Shown: positions 1-10,114 of the stretch, one piece after another | Layout of the letters: each line of letters starts with the position of its first letter | Position numbering within the stretch: the stretch's first letter is position 1 | Source: Hysterangium stoloniferum | Taxonomy: Eukaryota > Basidiomycota > Agaricomycetes > Hysterangiales > Hysterangiaceae | DNA: 64,000 nt | Direction of reading: 5' to 3' | NCBI GenBank assembly: GCA_015178975.1 | Contig: WHVD01000036.1 | Coordinates: 496,001-560,000 of the forward strand | Program-made: the position numbers and the translations under genes | The notes under the pieces: generated by a model | Told to the model about the DNA's origin: nothing | Seen by the model: the letters and a program-made list of their open reading frames with translations, nothing else | Databases searched by the model: none

Positions 1-208
1 TAGACTCTCTGGCTATTGCACTACAAATTGAGATCACAATAAGAACAGATTAGGATAGGGTTCCAAATCAGGAACATAATAAGCAAACAAATGAATACTT
101 GTCCATGGACAAGTTACTAAATACAGAACAAAGTATGTCCAGAGATTAGTTGGTTTCCAGAGGTGGAGAATCGATCAAAATATTGGAATATCTGAACAGA
201 TTGTAACA
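1..208 (-). repeat. Tail of a D-family LTR, cut by the window edge
   Basis: This stretch follows the D-family LTR at 26172-26707 block by block: a 'TACTACAAA' block, an 'AATGAATACTTGT' block, and a terminal 'ATTGTAACA' that corresponds to 'GTCGTAACA' in the other copy. It reads in the same direction as that copy, so the transcription sense is minus. The other end lies outside the window. It is diverged by many substitutions and small gaps and has no coding capacity. Confidence 0.6.
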
Positions 209-616
209 AGAGTAGACTAATTCAAGATTCAAACTGGAGAGGAAGTACATGACTATGGAAGACTTTATTAATAGTTGATCCAATAATTGTACTACAAATC
301 TGAGAGTATAATAAAACATATTTGGAAATGTTTTCAAAATAATCACATAATAGCAAATTAGATAAATGAGGAACAAGGTCCAGGACAGATCAGGGAATAA
401 GTGCAGGAACAATAAGCAAGCAAATGTATTCAAGGTGTCCTGGTCATGCATTACTAAAGCATCTAAAAGATTATGCAAAAGTCCAACCAGAGTCCAGATC
501 AGGAAATAACCAAGGACACATGGAGAAGTGGTAAAGGGCAGATTCCAGTGGGTTCCAGGTCATATAATAGGGCATCTAGTTGAGGGCAGAATATCTGACT
601 TCAAAATGAGTCAAAG
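209..616. repeat. Degraded LTR fragments
   Basis: There is no credible gene. Positions 209-250 resemble the part of C-LTRs that reads 'AAGATTCAAACTGG' (compare 12640-12655). Positions 285-480 again resemble D-LTR text ('TGTACTACAAA', 'AATAAGCAAGCAAATG'). I read this as layered solo-LTR debris. Boundaries are not resolvable by eye. Confidence 0.4.
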
Positions 617-1146
617 GGTACTTGAGGATGAGGGTCAGGTTCTGGTGGATTCCAGATCCTAATACTAGTCCAGAATATAATTCAGAAACCGATTCGCTTT
701 CAAAGGTTTCTATCATCATCGGCGACTCGATGTCTTGTTGAGTAGCTTCATTGTTCAAGTGTGCTTTCAACTAGGAGGTCTCTTGAGGGGAACGTAACAC
801 AAAAAAAATCGCCAAAAATAAACACCTTCTCAACTCCAAATGGTTATATGCGTACGGTTGGTAAATAAATTTGGGTCACAATATTTTGTGTGACTGACTT
901 GACATACTGTGACTCAAGGTCAACGTTTCTACCGTAATTCCGAAATATCGGAATAGTCATACTACAGTCAGCAATTTTGTCGACATACTTCTTTCCTGCC
1001 ATTTTCTCTCGACTATGAATCATCGAGTGTAAAGATAGCTACTCACTAGCCATGGCGGCTAGATATGAGCCATTATTATCCACTCCGGCGTATGCACGAG
1101 CCTGCAAGCAAACTAGAGGTGATGAAGTCATCAGTAATCCGTGCGG
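617..1146 (+). repeat. Left arm of a long inverted repeat (upstream region of the OYE gene)
   Basis: The reverse complement of this segment recurs at 10497-10940 and continues at 12165-12245. Matching landmarks include the 'CTAGAGGTGATGAAGTCA' block at 1113-1130 against 10515-10532, 'GTCGACATA' near 978, and 'GGCGACTCGATGTCTTG' at 720-736. The right arm is interrupted by about 1.2 kb at 10941-12164 that is absent here. The arm ends 155 nt before the OYE start codon, so it covers the distal promoter but not the TATA box. Confidence 0.85.
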
Positions 1147-1222
1147 TCAGACTAAGCTCATACCACTAAATGTTTCTTAACCTCTCAGCACCAGAGTTTC
1201 TCAAGCGAAATGCCTCGCAGAC

Positions 1223-1229
1223 TATATAA
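1223..1229 (+). promoter_or_regulatory. TATA box of the OYE gene
   Basis: TATATAA lies 73 nt before the ATG at 1302, a normal distance for a TATA-driven fungal gene with a short leader. It is followed by a pyrimidine-rich stretch (CTCCTCTATACC) where transcription could begin. It supports the choice of start codon. Confidence 0.6.
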
Positions 1230-1301
1230 AGCCGTCGACGAAAACTCGTCTTTCTGCAATCAACTCCTCTATACCATACACAACCAAGCAACCCTTCTAC
1301 C

Positions 1302-2619
1302 ATGTCATCAACCAACTCTCTATTCTCCCCGATCAAGTCTGTCGATCCCAGCTACTACACCATGGCCCCCTTGACAAGATACAGAGCGGACGATAACCAT
1401 GTCCACGATGATTTAGCGGTCGAATACTATGCCCAGCGAGGGAGCACCCCGGGGACGCTGCTCATCACAGAAGCCACCTTCATCTCAGAGAAAGCCGGTG
1501 GATATGATAACGTTCCTGGCTTGTATAACGCAGCACAAGTCGACGCATGGAAACGCGTGAGTAATCAATACACCACCCGCCATCTCACCATAATCCTATG
1601 CAAATTATGAATTCCGACTGACACATCGCACGACAGGTCACCGACGCCGTGCACGCCAACGGCTCCTTCATCTACGCTCAGCTATGGGCGCTCGGCCGCT
1701 CCGCACACGCACATGTCCTTAAAAGGGACAACGACCTCCCATACGTCTCGTCCTCCCCAAAACCACTAAAAGGCCCCGCCGAAGTGCCCCGCGCACTGAC
1801 CGTGCCCGAGATCAAGGAATACGTGCAAGCCTACGCGACTGCGGCCAAGAACGCGATCGAGGCGGGCTTCGACGGTGTCGAGGTGCACGGCGCGAACGGG
1901 TTCCTCGTAGATCAGTTCCTGCAAGATGTTGTGAACGAGCGGACGGACGAGTACGGCGGGAGCATCGAGAATCGGAGTCGCTTTGGCCTCGAGGTCCTGC
2001 AGGCCATTGTCGCCGCTGTCGGCCAGGATCGTGTGGGTGTTAGATTGAGCCCGTGGAATCTCTATGAAGGTATGTCCCTCTGATCAAAAAGCGCGGCGTG
2101 TTTGAATGTATGTACGTATGGTTCTGCTTCACAGGCATGCGCATAATGGATCCGATCCCACAATTCACGCATTTCATCACGTCGATACGCGATGCATACC
2201 CCAATTTTGCCTATATCCATTTCATAGAGCCGGACCTCGACCGAAATCCCGACGACACTGGCTCGAACGATCCATTCCGTGCCCTCTGGGCCCCGCGTCC
2301 ATTCTTGTCCGCGAATGGATACACGCCAGAGAATGCGGAGATGGCTGCAAACAAGGGTGACATTGTGGCATTTGGACGGTACTTCATCTCAAACGTGAGC
2401 GCTGCGCGTCCTGCATTCACTTCACAGCATATTCTAACTTCGGGTCCCTACAATAGCCTGACCCTCCCTGTCCGACTACAAAAGAATACACCACTCACGC
2501 CGTATAATTCTAACACGTTTTATTTGAAGATGTCGCCAGTGGGGTACATTGATTATCCTTTCGCTGAGGACGTGCAAGCCAAGCAGTCGGAAATTGTGCT
2601 TGAACAAGCACGGTTGTAG
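1302..2619 (+). CDS. Old Yellow Enzyme-type NADPH:flavin oxidoreductase, Tyr-to-Phe at the proton-donor site
   Basis: FMN-dependent ene-reductase fold (OYE family), a cytosolic TIM barrel that normally reduces activated C=C bonds with NADPH. Exons: 1302-1556, 1637-2069 and from 2135, with GT-AG introns at 1557-1636 and 2070-2134; the phases agree. Visible family blocks: 'TMAPLTRYRADD' (flavin-side Thr), 'QLWALGRSAH', 'GFDGVEVHGANGFL' with the substrate-binding His and Asn, 'DEYGGSIENRSRF', 'PIPQFTHFI', 'AFGRYFISN' and 'NTPLTPYNSNTFY'. The residue matching Tyr196 of yeast OYE1 is Phe (codon 1901-1903). After 'FISN' the conserved PDLP-type block is disturbed: a GTGAGC donor follows at once, but removing the 62 nt up to 'AATAG' puts the following text one base out of frame, while reading through stays open. 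This could be an unspliced insertion, a 33-nt intron, or a one-base frameshift. The gene converges on the FunK1-like gene. Confidence 0.85.
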
Positions 2620-3022
2620 CGTTACAGCATACCTAATTGACCATATAGAAGGACGAGTATTATTATTAGATTTTTTTAGGTGTACATTATTTACTCTAGT
2701 TCATGATGTTGGACTTAATAATGACGATATATCTTCATACCATTTACAGTGCAAGTCATAATGAAGCGTCAAAGTCCATAATAACATTCTCGCCCTTGAC
2801 GGCGATGAATAAGAGATACAGTGGTCTATAGAAAAATGTGAAATTACAAAGCCCACTTTCAGTTCCTAACATACTCTCGTGTTGTCTGGGTTAGTCAAAC
2901 GCAGGTACACCTGGCGGTTAAAGCTTTAACCGCCAAGTAGCTGTTTACGCAACTTTCTCAGATCTATTACAAGACTCTCAGTGAGTGATAACGCCATCGA
3001 GATGTTGGGGTACTGCGCGCTA
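2620..3022. other. Convergent intergenic region with a 24-bp perfect palindrome
   Basis: This region separates the 3' ends of two converging genes. It contains a perfect 24-bp palindrome at 2912-2935 (left half TGGCGGTTAAAG), able to form a 12-bp stem without a loop in either transcript. It could act as a two-way transcript end signal or just be an inverted-repeat relic. No other feature is seen. Confidence 0.5.
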
Positions 3023-5304
3023 CTAGCGAAATGGGTCCCCTGAGATCGGAGCAGCGCCACTCTCAGAACACTCAGTCTTCAGTGCCATAGGTTGTGTGGG
3101 CGGGGGAGAAGATAGATCGCGCTGAACACAGTCACCATGTTCATTCCAACCGCTCTTCTGTAACGCCGTCGTCAATTCCGATGCCATCCAGTCTGAGCGA
3201 CCCAAAGCGGCTACTCTCTTTAGGTGCTTCCCCGCAAGTAGTGTAGAAAGAACGGCGTCATCATCCGCCAGTCCACTGAGTGCAGTGGCTTGACGCCCGA
3301 TGACCCTTGCTTCTCAAACAGTTGTGTATATTAAGCAATTTCTGTTGCTTTCGGCGCCTCTTCGTATCGTACCGCAATCGTTTTCGCCAATGTTTTGATT
3401 AACTCCTTCAACGAGACATTGAATAAACGAGAAACTTGGAAGGGGTCAGAGGTTGGCACCTGGGGTTTCTTCGTACCTCCTCCTTTGGCGGCTCCTTTAG
3501 GATCCAGATAATGGTCGTCGAAGGCTGCATGGAGCATCTTGGTCAGCACACCCTTGACAAATCTATGCTCGGTATATCTCACGGCAATGCAGACAAGGAC
3601 GTAGAAGAAGGACTCCAAGTCGTCGGCCCGATCAGGGGTCGGTGGTAGCTCCCCGTGGGTGGGAATCACTAGAAAACGAGCAGCCATGAATTGCCAAGTA
3701 CCCTGTCCATGACAGAAATAGATAATAAAACGCCAAACAAAAGTTCAGAAGAATTCCCAATAGGATTCGGAAACTAGGGGAGGTACTCATTCCTTTCAAT
3801 GTGGGCTTGTCCTTGGTGTATATGTTGAAGCTTTTGCAAAGATCCCAGTCAATTAACAATCCGCCGCCGATATGAGTGAGAAGAATATTGCCTGAGTTGA
3901 TATATATGTGAAGAATTTCAGCCTTGTCATAAGCGTCCCATGGGCTGTCGAAAAGGAATCAGCGGCAATTCCATTAAGAGACCGATATACGTACCTATAA
4001 TGGTGTCTCTCACTAGGGTCACCATCTCTTTTGTATTCCTAAAATCAGTTAGAGACCTTCCAATTTCGTTTAGAACGAGTCAATAGTGCTACAATCGCCT
4101 CAATGGCGAAGGAACGCGTCTTGCCGTTGATGAATCCTGCGTCCTGGTAAACTGATCTAACGTATCACATCCCTCCTTGCACGTGTATTCCTGATACCAC
4201 GTTTGTTCAACTGCTCATATATCATATGTTCAGAGCTCTGACTAGGTGAAACGACCCTCCATATGTCCTTGAGCATCACCAACTTCCCAATTTCGACGCA
4301 GTAGACCGGGAAAACAGGAGTCGAGCAGCCGAGGGGAGATCCTACAGCCATGTACGTGGGACGACGAAATACATAATTGTGGGCTTTTGGATCAAGTTTA
4401 ACCTGAAAGAGTCGGTCACCATCCTCGATACCAAGGGACCTTTCGGCCTTCACAGCGACAAGGTGGTTGTGTGGAAACTCTGTGGCTGTAGTATCGACAC
4501 CACGTGTAGCAGGGCTAGCATTATTAAACCGCCAGAAGAACTCGAGATAGGAGGGATTTGAGAACGGGACTTTTTCCGTTATGATAACGCCACTGCGGTC
4601 CCAGCGCATGAATCTCGCATACTTGGGGAAAACAAGGACAAGGAAGACATGTCTCCGGAATTGTGCAGCTTGGTGTGCCGTCGCATATAATGTAATCTGA
4701 CCCAGTGTATCACGCGCAGTCTTGGAACTACGCTCGAAGGGACCACTGTCATTGAACCCCTCATCAACGGCTATTTTAAATTCAACAGCCATCTTTGTCT
4801 GTGTTATATCCGGTAGGCCTGATCGCTTGAAATTGTGAGAATATATTTGTATGTCTGGCTTGACTTGCTTCCCTCCGAAGTCCACAGCAGGTGTGTTGTG
4901 AGCGTTCACGAGTTCAAGGTTAGGACAACATTTTGCAAGAAAATTAATCTATCTCCTAAATGAATTCCAATAAATCCAAAAGCACCACAAAATAACGTAC
5001 CCAGGGCTTGTACATGGCAAACTCGCTACTGGATTCACTGAAAGCTTTGTGTTTTTACAGTGTTTCGACCGTACGCTTCGGACAAGGATTGGGAGCTTTG
5101 GGGAGATATTGACTCAAGAAATCCTCTATTCTGAGGACCGACTACGCGCCCAAATATTTCCTTGAACATCGCGGTGATCCTTTCATCTCTCGCTAGGTCC
5201 ATGGATGAATACAACTGTGATCTTGATTCCTTCTTTAGAATGGGAGTGGCACCCAACTTCGTAGGATCCACGGTAGCAGACGGTGGTTTTCGGGCGGAAA
5301 TCAT
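3023..5304 (-). CDS. FunK1-type fungal protein kinase homologue, catalytic Asp lost, probably decaying
   Basis: The layout is that of basidiomycete FunK1 proteins. From the N-terminus: start at 5304, an exon ending 'EFAMYKPW', a 52-nt GTACGT...AG intron near 4949-5000, then 'INFLAKCCPN' and a long exon to about 4157 with 'KPDIQIYS', 'VEFKIAVDEGF', 'LGQITLYATAH' and the hallmark 'RWDRSGVIITE'. Next come 'AYDKAEILH', 'GNILL' and 'GLLIDWDLCK' (about 3830-3945), 'GTWQFMAARFL' and 'DDLESFFYVL' (about 3600-3690), and a C-terminal part to 3023. Two things look wrong. The HRD-I-S loop reads H-I-Y-I-N, with Tyr (3902-3904) in place of the catalytic Asp. Several exon joins (near 3945, 3690 and 3340) do not keep one frame with the nearest GT/AG pairs. 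The DWD metal motif is kept. It is a pseudokinase or a young pseudogene; exon borders are approximate. Confidence 0.75.
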
Positions 5305-6228
5305 GAGGCGATGTCGAGTTCTTCGGCATCGAGTGTTAATGCAAAATAATCAAGCAAGGACAAGCGCGATCGAGGTGGCGTCTGTCACGTGTTGTCACAG
5401 GCCAACTCAAGTCTAGCGAACCGGGAACTTGAACTTATGTCGCACTGTTTGATTCTCCCGACACGCGGGATTTACTCATAACTGAAGTCACCCCATTGAT
5501 ATAATTAACGTTGTTTCTACTTTGCACTAAACTTGCAATATTTTTAAAATATTTTATAAGAGCGATATTGTATTAAAAATAGTATGGGTTGGCTTATTGT
5601 AATACACAATCTACAAGGGGGTAATAGTCTTGTAATAAAAGTATTTGTTTGTCAATCAATGTGTCAGTTAGTGAACCACCTTCTGACATGATAAGTAGGG
5701 TGCTAGTTTAGGTGTACACTGGTTTTGGCATACATTAACCTCAGAAAACATGGTCCACAATTAGCATCCTGCTATGAAAATTTCAAGAAATGGGTGAACC
5801 ACCCCTAAGAAAAGGGTGGTTTCATCACCAACACCAACATATTGTCCATCTTTTACTTGTACTGTTTATTCACAGTGAAAGGAAATATCAAATAAAAATG
5901 CTTGATTTTGTTAAAGGTATAAACAAGAATTGACCGAGCCTGGGAGTGAACCAAGGACCTCTGGCTTTATATAAGCAGTGCTCTTAACCACTGAGCTACT
6001 GGACCTATTAGTCTAGTGTGATATAATGGATTATATTTACATATTCTATAAATCCTTCTGATGCAACACTAGGACTCATACAGTCACATATGGACTGATG
6101 CCTACTTGGGACTTATAACAGCTTGAACATTTTAATAGATATTGTATTTCCAAATCTAACAGATTTGGCACCAGATACTTATTCCAAAGAAGTTTTGAGT
6201 GCATTGTCCATATTGCAAAGTTGCTCGG
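5305..6228. other. Intergenic region without genes, holding a tRNA-like sequence
   Basis: AT-rich and non-coding on both strands. The only recognisable structure is the tRNA-like sequence at 5932-6005. A short inverted pair 'CCACCC...GGGTGG' occurs at about 5800-5820. The segment may be one SINE-type unit whose head is the tRNA-like part, but I see no second copy in the window. Confidence 0.4.
5932..6005 (-). tRNA. tRNA-like sequence, degenerate (tRNA pseudogene or SINE head)
   Basis: Read on the minus strand it has a 7-bp acceptor stem with one mismatch (GGTCCAG/CTCGGTC), a perfect A-box-like D arm (TAGCTCAGTGG; GCTC/GAGC) and a T arm (CTTGG/CCAGG). The anticodon stem has a C-C mismatch and an 8-nt loop, and the B box reads GGTTCACTC instead of GGTTCGAATC. 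A working tRNA is therefore unlikely. Confidence 0.5.
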
Positions 6229-6612
6229 TGTTACAACCAGAAATCCCACTGGACTCCGGGCACTAACTTATATGCACCTGCACCCTATATGCACCAATTG
6301 TCAGTTTACTATTCCTGCCGGACTCCGTATGTCAGACCTGTCCATGTTTGACTTCTTCACTTCATGTATCAGTCACTGGAATTCCTGCCAGACTCCGTCC
6401 CTGTCTATGTCTGACCCCATCCCACACATCAGTCACCAGACCCACTTGGAAAACCCATCATGCCTCTAACTGAGCCCCATTCCCGTTATAGTCAAATGAC
6501 CTGTCACGATTCGGACTCCACTCCCACTCTGTTCCCGTTATGGTTTTATGACCTGTCACAATTTGGACTCCACTCCATTCCATCCCGTTCCTAACACCAA
6601 GTTTGGTGTTCT
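6229..6612 (+). repeat. A-family LTR, 5' part only
   Basis: Begins TGTTACAACC and follows the A-LTRs (compare 25522 onward: 'GACTCCGGGCAC', 'TGTCTATGTCTGACC', 'CCTAACACCAA'). It stops at 'TTTGGTGTT', where the full-length copies continue into the TATA-containing part, and joins directly to Tc1-like sequence. The other half is gone, so this is a deletion junction and not an intact solo LTR. Confidence 0.7.
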
Positions 6613-7094
6613 GACAATAACATCATTCCCATGAAGTGGCCTGCCCAATCCCCTGATCTGAATCCCATTGAACACCTCTGGTAACACCTCAAGGCCAAAC
6701 TCCAACAATATGACATACCACCCAAAGGAGTACATGAATTATGGGACAGGGTGGCAAAGGAGTGGACTGAAATACCACCAGAGATATGCCAGAAGGTAAT
6801 AGAAAGCATGCCTAGGAGAATACAGGCAATTTTAAAGGCAAAGAAGGGTCATACAAAGTATTAGATTGTAAAATAATAGAGGGTCAAAAAACTGCCCCAA
6901 TGAGTGATTATTTTGTTTGATTTATTGAGCAATGTGTTTTGATTGGAATCACATGATTTCTTAAGTTGGTAGATGGCCAACATGTTCTAGTATATCATGT
7001 GAATTTTTCAGAATTTTTGCTGATGTCATTCCTTCACACAATATCAATCTTTCTAAAATGCACAAACATTGGGGCAGTTTTTTGACCCACTGTA
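6613..7094 (+). mobile_element. Tc1/mariner element, 5'-truncated: transposase C-terminus and 3' inverted repeat
   Basis: The open frame to the stop at 6862-6864 gives the classic Tc1 C-terminal text 'MKWPAQSPDLNPIEHLW', then 'ELWDRVAKEWTEIP', 'SMPRRIQAILKAKKG' and 'HTKY'. The last Asp of the DDD/DDE triad should lie in 'SPDLNPIEH' with Glu following. The 3' terminal repeat, ending in TA at 7093-7094, reads outward as 'TACAGTGGGTCAAAAAACTG'. The same repeat core also occurs at about 6885-6908 in opposite orientation. The N-terminal two thirds are missing. One codon in 'HLW-HLK' is a stop (TAA). Confidence 0.85.
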
Positions 7095-7755
7095 CCATCT
7101 TTCCTTGGCTTTGCCAATTGTTACCAACAGTTTATCCACGGATATTCCGATATCACGGTTCCCCTTACCCATCTTATGTGCAAGGATACTCCATGGAATT
7201 TTAATGATAAGTGTCAAAAAGCTTTCAATCTTTTAAATGATTCTTTTTCTTCAGCTCCAATTCTGTTGCATTGGAAACTGGACTTCCTGCTCATTGTTGA
7301 AACGGACACCTCCGACTATGCACTTGGAGCCATTCTGTCTATCCAGGACTCCAACAGAGAAGTCCACCCCATGGCTTTTCTGTCCTGGACTTTCACTGGA
7401 GCAGAGCTCAATTATGACATTCATGATAAGAAACTCCTGGCAATTTCTTCAGCTTTCAAAATGTGGTGACACTATTTGGAAGGCTCAGGAATTCCAATTG
7501 ACATTGTAACAGATCACAAAAACCTGGAATACTTTTCTACTACACAACTTTTGACCTGCCAGCAGGCCCACTGGTCTGAATACCTATCCACTTTCAATAT
7601 GATTATCTGCTTTCCCCAGCCATCTTGGCAGCAAACCTGACACTTTAACTAGACGATGGGATGTCTATCCTAAAGAGAGGAGCAATGACTATGCCATGGT
7701 AAACCTGCACAACTTGAAACCCATTTTCACGAATCAGCAACTTACTGCATCAGTC
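7095..7755 (+). pseudogene. Ty3/gypsy pol fragment: RT end and RNase H
   Basis: Starts inside 'PSFLGFAN', right after the Tc1 terminal TA, so the Tc1 element sits in pol. It continues through 'GYSDITVPLTHL', 'DTPWNF' and RNase H text ('VETDTSDYALGAIL', 'EVHPMAFLSWTFTGAELN', '[10 protein letters not shown]'). The frame is broken by TGA at 7467-7469 where the sister element (about 20335, minus strand) has CGA, and by further stops near 7625. The fragment continues at 8589 beyond the inserted LTR. Confidence 0.85.
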
Positions 7756-8583
7756 TGTTAAGGGTATGTACACGGCAGGTTTCCGGAGAAACCCGCGGGG
7801 AATCCAGTAGGACTTGGCTTCAGCTTATAGGCTGTGCCCTCACGAGATCATGTTGTCCAATTTCAAACAGGCGGATGGGAAACCTGGGGAGTCTGGGTGG
7901 AGTTCGTGGGTTGAGGGGTTGTAGTCAGAGGTTGTGGGTTGAGAGGTTGGGGAGTTGAGATAAATAAGTCGGAGGTAAAGAGATAGATGCATTGGAGCCT
8001 GTGGGCTCTGACTAGTGAGAGCGGTGTAATTTAGAGAGGAGTTTAGAGCGGAAAATGTACTAGATTACTGGGGAGAATCTAAGCTGATTTTCTGACTGGA
8101 TTGTATGTACAACATCTGCCAGACTGTATAGGCTGTGGAATGAATAACATACCAAATCCAGTAATAATGAAATGAAACTAGCAAAATATAAAACAGGATA
8201 AGTAAACACCAAATTTAATGTTAGGAACAGGACAGAATGGAGCAGAGTCCGAATTGTGATAAACCATAATGGGAAATGGAGTGGGAGCAGAGTCCGAATC
8301 GTGACAGGTCATTTGACTAAAATGGGAATGGGGCTCAGTTAGAGGGATGATGGGTTTTCCAAGTGGGGTCTGGTGACTGATGTGTGGGACAAGGTCAGAC
8401 ATAGACAGGGACAGAGTGCAGTGGGTATTCCGGTGACTGATACATGATATAACGAAGTTGAATGTGGACAAGTCTGACGTGTGGAGTCTAGCGGGAATTC
8501 CGGTAAACTGACAATTGGTGCGTATAGGGCATGGGTGCATATAAGTTAGTGCCCAGAGTCTGGCTGGAATTCCAGTTGTAACA
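7756..8583 (-). repeat. Solo A-family LTR with perfect target duplication
   Basis: 828 bp, TGTTAAGGG...GTTGTAACA as read on plus; transcription sense is minus. It is flanked by CAGTC at 7751-7755 and 8584-8588, a clean 5-bp target duplication inside gypsy pol. The shared 'ACTTGGCTTCAGCTTATA' block is at about 7812. This is the best intact full-length A-LTR of the window. Confidence 0.9.
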
Positions 8584-8588
8584 CAGTC

Positions 8589-9508
8589 CATGCAACTTTC
8601 CTCATCCATCCCATTGTCTGTGGAATTATCATTATGGATATTGAGAAGTTACATGAAGATATTCTATCGGCAATTCCACTAAACCTGATAACTAAAGCAC
8701 ACTTTGACAATCCCATGGACCCCAGTCAACCCCAGTGGTCTCTTGATCAGCATGGTTTCATTAGACTTGATGATCGCATCTATGTACCGGACTCCAACAG
8801 TCTCTGCCTCAGGATCCTTCAGTACAAACATGATCATCCACTCTTGGGACATTTCAGATTCAACAAGACTCTATCATTAATAAGAAGAGAATACACTTGG
8901 CCCAGACTCTGAAGATTCATTAAGCACTATTGTAAATCTTGCACTACTTGTCCACACTCTAAATCTCAGTGACACAAGCCATATGGCCTTTTGAAACAAC
9001 TGCCAGTACAGGAACATCCATGGAATTCCGTCTCTATGGATTTCATTGAACACCGGATTCTGAAGGCTTTTCCACCATTCTAGTCATTGTTGACAGATTC
9101 TCAAAACAAGGTATATTCATTCCTACATATTATACAATTATGTCCATGCAGTTAGTGGAGCTTTTTATTATCCATGTATTTTCCAAGCATGGAGTTCCAT
9201 TCCATGTAACTTCCAATCAAGGATCAGAGTTTGTGTCTCACTTCTTTAGATCCCTCAGGAAATCCTTGGACATGAAACTACATTTCATGTCTGGACATCA
9301 CCTGGAAGGTGATGGACAAACCAAACGTGTCAATCAGACATTGGAACAATACCTCCACATATATTGGAACTATCAACAGGACAATTGGAAATCCCTATTA
9401 CCACTTGCAGAATTTGTTTACAACAATGCACCCTCAGCCACTACTGGCATTTCTCTGTTCTTTGCAAATAAAGGATATAATCCAAATATTACAGTACATC
9501 CAGAATGA
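8589..9508 (+). pseudogene. Ty3/gypsy integrase (zinc-binding and catalytic core), inactive
   Basis: Continues the pol of 7095-7755: 'HGFIRLDDRIYVPD', then the HHCC zinc module ('HPLLGHF' ... 'HYCKSCTTCP') and the catalytic core ('VSMDFIEH', 'FSKHGVPFHVTS', 'GHHLEGDGQTKRVNQTLE'). Inactivation is plain: TGA at 8910-8912, TGA at 8970-8972 (sister has CGA), a frame change near 9050, and the second catalytic Asp replaced by Asn (codon 9215-9217; sister 'TSDRGSEF', here 'TSNQGSEF'). The final stop, TGA at 9506-9508, also fits a lost CGA (PER). Confidence 0.85.
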
Positions 9509-10114
9509 AATTTCACCTCTGCCCATGCTCAAGAGTTCACCACGGACCTCCACGAGCTCCACAAGGAACTCCGGACTGCAATAAAGTCCACCCAAGAGCA
9601 ATACCAACATTCAGCAGACAAACACCGGATTCTGCCACCCAACTTCAAAATTGGCGATCGTGTTTTTGTCAAAGCTCAATTCTTTCGGACTACCTGTCCA
9701 TCAAAAAAGCTTGCTCAAGAATATTTAGGGCCATTCAAAATAATAGCACAAGTAGGTTCAGTCTCTTGGACCCTACAGCTTCCAGATAGCATGCGTGTGG
9801 TACACCTGGTATTTCATGTTTCTATGCTAGAACCTTGTACTGCTAAGATTATCCCTGATCACATGCAATTTCCACCTCCTCCAGTCATTATTGACGGAGA
9901 ACCCGAGTTTGAAATCTCACAAATTTTAGATTTGAAAATTGACAAGCGTCGATGCACTTGTAAACTGCTTTACTTGGTAAAGTGGGCAGGTTACGAGGGC
10001 ATCAATGAAGTGACTTCATGGATTTTGGCCACGGAACTTGGTAATGCCACAGAAATCATTACTGACTTTCACACAGCTTACCCACTCAAACCTGGACCAC
10101 TATCTTCTCTTTGA
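9509..10114 (+). pseudogene. Ty3/gypsy integrase C-terminus with chromodomain
   Basis: After the stop at 9506 the text continues in another frame as 'HELHKELRTAIKSTQEQY', 'FKIGDRVFVKAQFFRTT' and 'LAQEYLGPFKI' (GPY/F-like module). The open frame to 10114 follows, with 'VVHLVFHVSMLEP', 'EPEFEISQILDLKI', 'LYLVKWAGYEG' and 'FHTAYPLKPGP'. The last blocks are a chromodomain, which places this family among chromoviruses; such domains direct integration to marked chromatin. The stop is followed by non-coding 3' sequence. Confidence 0.85.

Noticed and set aside
1302-5304. Biosynthetic gene cluster around the OYE gene
   Set aside because: No synthase, P450, methyltransferase or transporter is present nearby. 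The next gene is a FunK1-like kinase and then transposons.
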